Positions 1 through 5,438 of a DNA stretch of 8,401 nt are shown piece by piece. The stretch's first letter is position 1; each line of letters begins with the position of its first letter. A program made the position numbers and the translations under genes. Source of the stretch: an uncultured Alphaproteobacteria bacterium (GTDB lineage: Bacteria > Pseudomonadota > Alphaproteobacteria > Rickettsiales > UBA1997); NCBI GenBank assembly GCA_903927415.1, contig CAIYMZ010000171.1, positions 1 through 8,401 of the forward strand. The letters run 5' to 3'. The notes under the pieces were generated by a model that was not told the DNA's origin, did no database searches, and worked only from the letters and a program-made list of their open reading frames with translations.

Positions 1-2
1 AA

Positions 3-41
3 CTCACGTCATTGCGAGCGTAGCGAAGCAATCCATGTGAG
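3..41. repeat. Dispersed palindromic (REP-like) repeat, possible terminator of the tpiA operon
   Basis: Two nested inverted repeats are visible: outer arms CTCAC (3-7) and GTGAG (37-41), and inner arms ATTGC (11-15) and GCAAT (28-32), around a GAGCGTAGCGAAG core. The core string GTCATTGCGAGCGTAGCGAAGC resembles a short repeat scattered between genes in many bacterial genomes, including intracellular alphaproteobacteria; that comparison is from memory. It lies 17 bases past the tpiA stop, so the leftward tpiA transcript would run through it and could fold it into a hairpin. Only a short T stretch follows on that strand, so a terminator role is possible but unproven. It is the only notable thing in the 58 bases before tpiA. 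Confidence 0.6.
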
Positions 42-58
42 AAAAAGACTTACGAATA

Positions 59-901
59 CTAAGAAATACAAATCTTCATAAACTCATCCGCATCAAGACT
101 TGCCTTACCTACCAGCAATCCATCAACTCCAGAAATTGCTAAAATTTCTTTGGAATTTTGCGACGTCACTGAGCCGCCATAAAGCATAAAATATTCATCA
201 GCACGACCTAAAAAATTTTCTTCAAAAATTTTTCTGACCAACTTTGTCATTTCAGCAATTTGTTCTGCAGTTGGAATAATTCCAGTTCCGATCGACCAAA
301 TTGGCTCATAGGCAATCACTAATTTTTTAAACTTAATTTCTTTCGGCAGCGAATTTGTAATTTGCTCTTGCACGAATTCCAGATGCTTTCCGGCATCACG
401 AATTTCTTTATTCTCGCCAACGCAAATGATCGCAGTTAAATTTTGACTCACCGCCATTTTTATTTTTTTTGCGATGATTTCATTGGTTTCAAAATGTCCG
501 GCGCGACGCTCACAGTGCCCAAGAATAACATATTCACATCCGACTTTTTTGAGCATGGAAGCGCTGATATCGCCAGTGAACGAGCCCTTTTCCTCGAAGT
601 GACAATCTTGTGCCCCGAGTTTGATCGGACGCTCATTTAAAACAATTTCCGTTAATTCTTGCGGAGAAAAATCTTCGAATTTTTTTCGCTCATTTTTCAT
701 CACTGCTTCTAAATGCTGGAAACCATCATCCATCAATTCACTGTCGATATAGTCGAGCATAAAAGCTGGGGGACAAACTACCATCACAACGTTTTTTAGT
801 TTTTCAAATTCGGCAGAAAAATTTTTAAAAAAATTATCAAGCCAAATATCTGCCTCATCAAAAGCGTGATTCATTTTCCAATTTGCAACGATCAGTTTCA
901 T
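59..901 (-). CDS. tpiA: Triosephosphate isomerase
   Basis: Interconverts dihydroxyacetone phosphate and glyceraldehyde 3-phosphate in glycolysis and gluconeogenesis, in the cytoplasm. The family landmarks are all present: ANWKMN at residues 6-11 with N7 and K9 of the active site, LGAQDCHFEEKGSFTGDIS around 95-113, GHCERR with catalytic H129, AYEPIWSIGTG with catalytic E199, YGGSV at 241-245, and DGLLVGKASL near the C-terminus. At 280 aa it is longer than the usual 250 or so. The surplus lies at about residues 51-92, between the second strand (VVCPPA) and LGAQDC, and is a charged, probably helical segment. The loop 6 region is intact. Two substitutions stand out: the usual GHSERR serine is C130, and GGASL reads GKASL. 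It starts with ATG, which overlaps the rnd stop as ATGA (898-901). No Shine-Dalgarno is evident, so translation probably depends on coupling to rnd. It is the last gene of the leftward operon. Confidence 0.96.
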   Translation of the reverse strand: MKLIVANWKMNHAFDEADIWLDNFFKNFSAEFEKLKNVVMVVCPPAFMLDYIDSELMDDGFQHLEAVMKNERKKFEDFSPQELTEIVLNERPIKLGAQDCHFEEKGSFTGDISASMLKKVGCEYVILGHCERRAGHFETNEIIAKKIKMAVSQNLTAIICVGENKEIRDAGKHLEFVQEQITNSLPKEIKFKKLVIAYEPIWSIGTGIIPTAEQIAEMTKLVRKIFEENFLGRADEYFMLYGGSVTSQNSKEILAISGVDGLLVGKASLDADEFMKICIS

Positions 902-1995
902 AAAATCAATTGTTCAAGTTCTTTGCCAAACAGCTGATATCGCCAGCCCACAACTTTTTCATTTAGAAAATTTTTCTCACAAATCACTTTTCCGATGTCG
1001 GCACTGGTGATTAAAAATTGTTCTGAAAAATTTTCTTGAACGGAAATTTTAGCAATTATTTTTTTTGCTTCTTGGTAAGAATTTTTTTGACTCTCACTCA
1101 TAAAAAACTTTTTTTCTCTTTTAAAATTCTGATCAAAAATTTCTGTTTTTGCATAAAGAATTTGATTTATTTCTTCGCGCATTTCCGAAGTCAAATCAGA
1201 AATTTTTTCTACTGACTCGTGAGTAATAATTTTTTCAATCACCTCGTCTTTTAAAAAATGTTGTCGTGGAACGTTAACCTTGCGAGCCCAACCTTCGCGC
1301 CACAAAACTAGGCTTTTAATCTGTGCAATTTGTTTTGCATTTCTACCTCTAAAAGAAAAATTCTTACTCAAATTGTCGTCAGTTTTAAACAGAATTTTTT
1401 GTACAAAATTTTCCATCTCTTCACGAAGCCACTCGAGACGATTTTGCCGCAATAAACTTTCCAGAAAAATTTGGTGCATCTCTTCCAAAAAAATCACATC
1501 TAGCAACGCATATTCGAGCTGATTTTTGCTGAGCGGACGTCTTTGCCAATCGCTTCTTTGCTGTTTTTTATCCAACTGTTTTTGGAAGAGCTGCTCCACT
1601 AAATTTGAATATCCAACACTAAAACCAAAGCCACAAAAATTAGCCATGATCTGAGTATCGATTACACCTTGCGGTAGTAAGCCGGACTTGTGATAAAAAA
1701 TTTGTAAATCTTGTGTGGAAGAATGAAGAATTTTAATGATTTTAGGATCAGAAATAACGCCGAATAATTCGCTTAAATCGAGATCAGAAATGCAATCAAC
1801 GACGAAATTTTCTTGCTCGCCGGCGGAATTTTTTACCGCAATTTGGATGATTGATAAAATTGGGTAATAGGTGGTTTGACGAGTGAATTCAGTGTCGAGC
1901 GCAACTAGCTTTGCCTCTTTGATTAAGCCAATGACATCCTGCAGATGAGGCTGAGAAGTAATGTAAAATTTTTCGGGATTATTTTTTATCTTCAA
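898..1995 (-). CDS. rnd: Ribonuclease D (DEDD 3'-5' exoribonuclease with HRDC domain)
   Basis: A 3'-5' exoribonuclease, in well-studied relatives acting in tRNA 3'-end maturation. The N-terminal DEDDy exonuclease domain spans about residues 10-180: motif I is ALDTEF with metal ligands D34 and E36, motif II is HSSTQDL with D96, and motif III is Y162-x3-D166 in EYALLDV. The stretch SDWQRRPLSKNQLEYA is typical of the family. An HRDC-type helical domain follows at about 226-290 (LVLWREGWARKVNVP), with a less conserved C-terminal helical region. Length 365 aa fits RNase D. The start is a TTG at 1993-1995; the next Met (117) would remove the catalytic motif I, so TTG is the credible start. It overlaps the upstream stop as TTGA (1992-1995), and no Shine-Dalgarno precedes it, which points to coupled translation. 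The gene is very rich in A/T runs. Its own TGA stop overlaps the tpiA ATG. Confidence 0.95.
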   Translation of the reverse strand: MKIKNNPEKFYITSQPHLQDVIGLIKEAKLVALDTEFTRQTTYYPILSIIQIAVKNSAGEQENFVVDCISDLDLSELFGVISDPKIIKILHSSTQDLQIFYHKSGLLPQGVIDTQIMANFCGFGFSVGYSNLVEQLFQKQLDKKQQRSDWQRRPLSKNQLEYALLDVIFLEEMHQIFLESLLRQNRLEWLREEMENFVQKILFKTDDNLSKNFSFRGRNAKQIAQIKSLVLWREGWARKVNVPRQHFLKDEVIEKIITHESVEKISDLTSEMREEINQILYAKTEIFDQNFKREKKFFMSESQKNSYQEAKKIIAKISVQENFSEQFLITSADIGKVICEKNFLNEKVVGWRYQLFGKELEQLIL

Positions 1996-4088
1996 GCTGT
2001 TTTGTAAAGAGGGGTTCGACCATCTAATTGCGCAGCACTTGCTGAAGCAACGCCGGTGCTCGGCGTTTTTTGTCTCGCAATACTGTAAAGTTGATCGGTA
2101 TCTTGTCGTATCAATTGTTTTTCAAAATCAACGCACATTTCTTTTTGATCTGTCTGAATGGTGGTAAAATTGGCTTCTTTCGCTGCTCTCAGAATAAATT
2201 CCTGATCGATCTTCTCTCGTTGAGCTGTAGCCTTCACAGCAAAATCAGGACCGGCTTTTTCTCTTTCAAACGCATCGCGGTCATCGGCAACATTTCTGAA
2301 AAGTAAAAATCTTTTTAAACATTCATCACGTGCTGCAATATTGGAGTTTAAGGAAGTAAGAACTGTAATCGCAGTTGGAAATTTACCCTCTTGTTTAAGG
2401 GTGGATAAATCTTTTTGATCAATACCACTGCCAAGTTTTAGGCCATCAAAAATTTTTAATTCTTCGTCGCTCGCTCCAAAAACAAATTTTGCCAATTCCG
2501 CTTCAGCATTAGCCTGTTTCATGATTTTCAATCTTGCTTGCGCGAACAACTTGATTCTTTCCTCAAGCGGCTTCCCCTCGGTTGTTTCTTTAAAGGCATC
2601 AAAAGCAGCTTGCAGCTCTTTTTGCTTAGATTCTTTGAAATCGCTAACATCGCAATAATGCTTAACTTCGGTATCAGTGCGCATGATGGAATAAACGCCG
2701 GCAACATATAGCGGAATTATCGGCGAATTGAGCATCGGCGCCACTGTACCAAAAAGATTTTGCGCCATTTCATTGTCGGTCAAAGCATCGAAGACATCTC
2801 CAAACTCGCTAATAACTGGAATATTTTCCAATAACCAAGAGATCGCATCATCAATTCCAAGCGCATCGGCAATATCACCGAATGGCCCGAGAACATCGCT
2901 AGTGGCCATTGAAGCAATGCCATCACTCAGATTAGTGGAGCCGTCAAAAACTGGGCCAACTAGCTGCGCGAAAGGATCAACCCAACTGAACACATTGCCA
3001 AGCAGTGAAAAACCACCGATCGGGGTAAGAATTAGAAACGCCTGAAGAACGCGATATTTCCACATATCATCCTCATTATCCACGCGCTTTTGTAAGCCAG
3101 ATAGCATATCACCGTTAAGCTTCTGAATTTTCTCGTTAAACTCTTTGACATCTTTTTCATTGACTCCTGCTTCTTTGGCAATTTCGGCAGTGATCAAACT
3201 TTGCATCTGGGCAAAGGTAGCTTGGTCCATTAGGTCGGGACTATGCTTCAATGTCTCATTCACCTTTTTCAATATCTCGGGATAGGAAGCGCTTTTTGGA
3301 TCTAACCGCCAAAGAACTTGGGAGAGTAATTCGTTTCTGCTCTGCAAATATTTTTCGTGACGAGGATCTTCCGATGCCTTGGATTTGCTGAGCAAACCTC
3401 TTCCTGCAGCGCCGGTAAGATCTAACAAACCACCAAGACATGATTCTCCGAGATTACTCAGTCTGTGTCCAAGCTGACTTCTCTTTCTCGTTTCCTGCTC
3501 TTCTTCTGGGGTTAGATCGCAACCTTTTGCTAAAAAAACTTCCAACCTTTTTTCATTAACTCGGATTTCATCTATAACGCGCCGCTTCGAATCGATAACG
3601 TTATTGCGATAATTCTTATCCGGCATTTTGGTGTGAACTATCGGCTCATCTCTTTCCGCAATTCTTCGAAACTCTTCTTCACTTCCCCCGACAAAACTCC
3701 AAAGATTGCTGCCAACCTCATCGCCATAGCCATGGCGCTTTGCACGCCATTTTGCCCCCTCTCCTTCGTATGGAAGCATTTCCTGCATTTGAGCCGCGAG
3801 CTCTGGCACACTGACTTTACCAGGATTTAACTCGAACCCTTTGATTTCAGCTTCTTGACGCTTGACGTTTTTTAAATGCCTTTCTGCAACCGCACGTTCT
3901 TCAAGAATTTTATTTAGGAGATCATCTTTTTCTTCTTCGGAAAGCGCTTGAACAGCAGAGCTCTTCGCCAATCTACCCGTGATCAATTTTAACTGAGCAT
4001 CGTCATAAAGCCCAGCCGCTCTTTTTTCAAAATCTCCTCGGAGGAACGCTTCTTGAGCTAGTGGATGAAGTGGTAAAGCGGTTGGCAT
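1992..4088 (-). CDS. Large protein of unknown function with a Gly-rich hydrophobic centre
   Basis: I do not recognise this 698-aa protein. It has no signal peptide: the N-terminus (MPTALPLHPLAQEAF) is not a hydrophobic leader. Residues 45-85 and 160-200 are highly charged and probably helical or coiled coil. A hydrophobic, Gly/Pro-rich centre covers about 346-382 and 449-470, possibly two membrane-active segments. Between them the motif FGD-[IV]-x-DAL occurs twice (403-410 and 429-436). A charged, mostly helical C-terminal part (480-665) ends in a Ser/Ala-rich tail (GVASASAAQLDG). The layout could suit a secreted or membrane-inserting protein, but that is inference. It is first in the operon with rnd and tpiA, with a candidate promoter upstream. 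ATG is the chosen start because the next Met is at 101. No good Shine-Dalgarno is seen. Its GC looks higher than that of rnd in the stretches I counted. The frame is open over 2 kb, so it is very likely a real gene. Confidence 0.85.
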   Translation of the reverse strand: MPTALPLHPLAQEAFLRGDFEKRAAGLYDDAQLKLITGRLAKSSAVQALSEEEKDDLLNKILEERAVAERHLKNVKRQEAEIKGFELNPGKVSVPELAAQMQEMLPYEGEGAKWRAKRHGYGDEVGSNLWSFVGGSEEEFRRIAERDEPIVHTKMPDKNYRNNVIDSKRRVIDEIRVNEKRLEVFLAKGCDLTPEEEQETRKRSQLGHRLSNLGESCLGGLLDLTGAAGRGLLSKSKASEDPRHEKYLQSRNELLSQVLWRLDPKSASYPEILKKVNETLKHSPDLMDQATFAQMQSLITAEIAKEAGVNEKDVKEFNEKIQKLNGDMLSGLQKRVDNEDDMWKYRVLQAFLILTPIGGFSLLGNVFSWVDPFAQLVGPVFDGSTNLSDGIASMATSDVLGPFGDIADALGIDDAISWLLENIPVISEFGDVFDALTDNEMAQNLFGTVAPMLNSPIIPLYVAGVYSIMRTDTEVKHYCDVSDFKESKQKELQAAFDAFKETTEGKPLEERIKLFAQARLKIMKQANAEAELAKFVFGASDEELKIFDGLKLGSGIDQKDLSTLKQEGKFPTAITVLTSLNSNIAARDECLKRFLLFRNVADDRDAFEREKAGPDFAVKATAQREKIDQEFILRAAKEANFTTIQTDQKEMCVDFEKQLIRQDTDQLYSIARQKTPSTGVASASAAQLDGRTPLYKTA

Positions 4089-4126
4089 TATTTAATAACG
4101 GTGTTTAAAAAAATTTGATGTCGTTC

Positions 4127-4155
4127 AGAATATTAGATTTGCTGAGTTATTACAA
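4127..4155 (-). promoter_or_regulatory. Candidate sigma70-type promoter for the leftward 698-aa gene/rnd/tpiA operon
   Basis: Read on the minus strand, TTGTAA (4150-4155) and TATTCT (4127-4132) are separated by exactly 17 bases. Both are near-consensus -35 and -10 boxes. Transcription would begin near 4120, leaving a 5' leader of roughly 30 bases before the ATG at 4088. The call is by eye only; in A+T-rich DNA such matches arise by chance. Confidence 0.45.
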
Positions 4156-4184
4156 GATTTTTATCTCGTCTCTTGCCTCATTTC

Positions 4185-4212
4185 TTGACATTGGATGGAC
4201 ACTAAATAACTT
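4185..4212 (+). promoter_or_regulatory. Candidate sigma70-type promoter for pal
   Basis: A perfect -35 box TTGACA (4185-4190) is followed after 16 bases by TAACTT (4207-4212), a moderate -10 box. Transcription would start near 4219-4220, giving a leader of about 40 bases that holds a CTTCG short direct repeat (4221-4234) and the pal ribosome binding site. It supports independent expression of pal here rather than transcription from an upstream tolB. It lies within 60 bases of the opposing promoter, so the two may compete or share a regulator; I see no clear operator palindrome. Confidence 0.5.
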
Positions 4213-4250
4213 TTTAAAATCTTCGCTTCGCTTCAAATTCAACCATTTTC

Positions 4251-4256
4251 AGAGGT
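4251..4256 (+). promoter_or_regulatory. Ribosome binding site of pal
   Basis: AGAGGT lies 4 bases before the ATG at 4261 (core to start about 5-6 bases). It fixes the ATG as the start and places the lipoprotein signal at the very N-terminus. Confidence 0.7.
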
Positions 4257-4260
4257 CGCA

Positions 4261-4791
4261 ATGTTTAAAAAATTACTCTCTTTCGTCGCAATTTTGTTAA
4301 TCATTTCTTGCCAAAGCAAAACAAAAATTACTGACTCTAACAAAGATATAAAAATTACAGAACAGCAAATCATTGATGACAAAACGCCTTACCAAACCAT
4401 AGAGAATGCGGATCAAGCTGCGGACTTAAACAAAGCAGCAGATGACAAAATTCAAGAAGTTGAGGTACAAGATCGTGTATTTTTTGACTACAATTCCTCA
4501 TCACTGAATGATGAAGCTAAAAAAATTCTCAGCGTTCAAGTCGAGTGGTTAAAAAGCGATAGTTCGGTTAAAATCACAATTGAGGGTCACTGCGATGAGC
4601 GCGGCACACGCGAATACAACATTGCTCTTGGTGAAAAAAGAGCCAATGCCGCAAAAAATTATCTCACCTCAAATGGCGTTGAAAAATCAAGAATCAAAAC
4701 CATTTCTTTTGGCAAAGAACGTCCAGCTTTTTTTGGAACTTCTGACGAAGTAATCGCCAAAAACAGAAGAGCAGTAACAGTGGTTAACTAG
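4261..4791 (+). CDS. pal: Peptidoglycan-associated lipoprotein Pal (OmpA-like domain)
   Basis: Outer-membrane lipoprotein that binds peptidoglycan and works with the Tol complex in envelope integrity and outer-membrane constriction at division. Residues 1-17 are a lipoprotein signal: charged MFKK, hydrophobic LLSFVAILLI, and lipobox I-I-S-C with lipidated C17; the +2 residue is Gln, consistent with outer-membrane sorting. Residues 18-70 form a polar tether rich in D, K and Q. The OmpA/Pal domain covers about 71-176: VFFDYNSSSL, then EGHCDERGTREYN (108-120) with peptidoglycan-binding D112, followed by N120-x2-L-x3-R127-A and finally GKERPAFFG and NRRAVTVV. The GHCDERG form with Cys is common in alphaproteobacterial Pal. 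At 176 aa it has normal length. No tolB is found upstream and no cpoB (ybgF) downstream; instead an unknown 212-aa gene follows after 8 bases. Confidence 0.95.
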   Translation: MFKKLLSFVAILLIISCQSKTKITDSNKDIKITEQQIIDDKTPYQTIENADQAADLNKAADDKIQEVEVQDRVFFDYNSSSLNDEAKKILSVQVEWLKSDSSVKITIEGHCDERGTREYNIALGEKRANAAKNYLTSNGVEKSRIKTISFGKERPAFFGTSDEVIAKNRRAVTVVN

Positions 4792-4797
4792 AGGGAG
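4790..4797 (+). promoter_or_regulatory. Strong Shine-Dalgarno for the 212-aa gene, overlapping the pal stop codon
   Basis: AGAGGGAG lies directly before the ATG at 4800 and begins inside the pal TAG stop (4789-4791). It is the best purine-rich ribosome binding site in the window. It implies efficient re-initiation or direct entry for the second gene on the pal transcript and supports that gene as real. Confidence 0.75.
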
Positions 4798-4799
4798 TC

Positions 4800-5438
4800 A
4801 TGGTCGCTACAAAACAAGAAGTAATTTCAAACATCTCACAAAAATTTGCTGTTGACAAACAGGCTGCAGAAAAATTGCTCGCTTACGATTACGTGGTTAG
4901 AGGACGTTTAAACAGAATGCATGCAACTGCTCAAATTGCCGATGAAGTTCAGCTTCAAGATAGTGTTGCAACAGAAATCACCACCACAGCAAAGGAAGTT
5001 GCTAGTGCAATTCCGGTTTTTGGAGCAATTGCTGGATTAATTGGATATGGCATTGATCGCGCTACCAAAGCAGCAACAAGACATTACAAACTTGGAGAGG
5101 CTGCAAATATACAAAACATGAATCCTAGCGGAGACCCTGTAGAATGGGCTGATTTTACCAAAGATCTGTCCGAAGCTCTGGCAAGACAAAAGGTTGAAGT
5201 AATTGCTGCTGGCAATTTAGAAGATGCTAAAAAATTAGCTCAGAAAGATTCCGAAATAGTTGCGACCGCAATTTTAGGAGGACAAATCAAGGGAACAATT
5301 TTGGATCCAGCTGTAATCCCAGCTTTAGTTTACATAGCGAAAGATCCTTCAAAAACGGCGACGCACTCAAAATGTACAAGATTGATGTCTGACGAGCAAC
5401 TTTCACATAACAGCGGAGCTACAGCCGCAGCAGCTTAA
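4800..5438 (+). CDS. Unknown protein downstream of pal, with one Gly-rich hydrophobic segment
   Basis: I do not recognise this 212-aa protein. The ATG is fixed by the AGAGGGAG site just upstream. The N-terminal 60 residues are polar and helical-looking, with no signal peptide. Residues 67-84 (ASAIPVFGAIAGLIGYGI) are a Gly-rich hydrophobic stretch, either a membrane segment or a glycine-zipper-like helix; it is followed by a basic stretch (DRATKAATRHYK). A helical middle (115-155) and a second modestly hydrophobic segment (166-179, TILDPAVIPALVYI) precede a polar tail ending GATAAAA. It is probably co-transcribed with pal (8-base gap). By layout it could be an inner-membrane or secreted protein, but no function is claimed. 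It ends in TAA within the TTAA shared with the convergent gene. Confidence 0.82.
   Translation: MVATKQEVISNISQKFAVDKQAAEKLLAYDYVVRGRLNRMHATAQIADEVQLQDSVATEITTTAKEVASAIPVFGAIAGLIGYGIDRATKAATRHYKLGEAANIQNMNPSGDPVEWADFTKDLSEALARQKVEVIAAGNLEDAKKLAQKDSEIVATAILGGQIKGTILDPAVIPALVYIAKDPSKTATHSKCTRLMSDEQLSHNSGATAAAA

Noticed and set aside
2728..3045. Plus-strand open frame of 105 codons
   Set aside because: Antisense to the 698-aa gene, composition driven by the opposite strand, no ribosome binding site.
4221..4234. CTTCG short direct repeat in the pal leader
   Set aside because: Only about 2.8 copies of a 5-mer; chance or a weak slippage site, with no sign of an operator.
4089..4260. Possible riboswitch or small RNA in the divergent region
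   Set aside because: Only 172 bases holding two promoters and a short leader; no stable hairpin or T-run terminator found by eye.
4115..4300. Plus-strand open frame of 61 codons across the divergent promoter region
   Set aside because: It overlaps the pal start in another frame, has no ribosome binding site and covers the promoter boxes.
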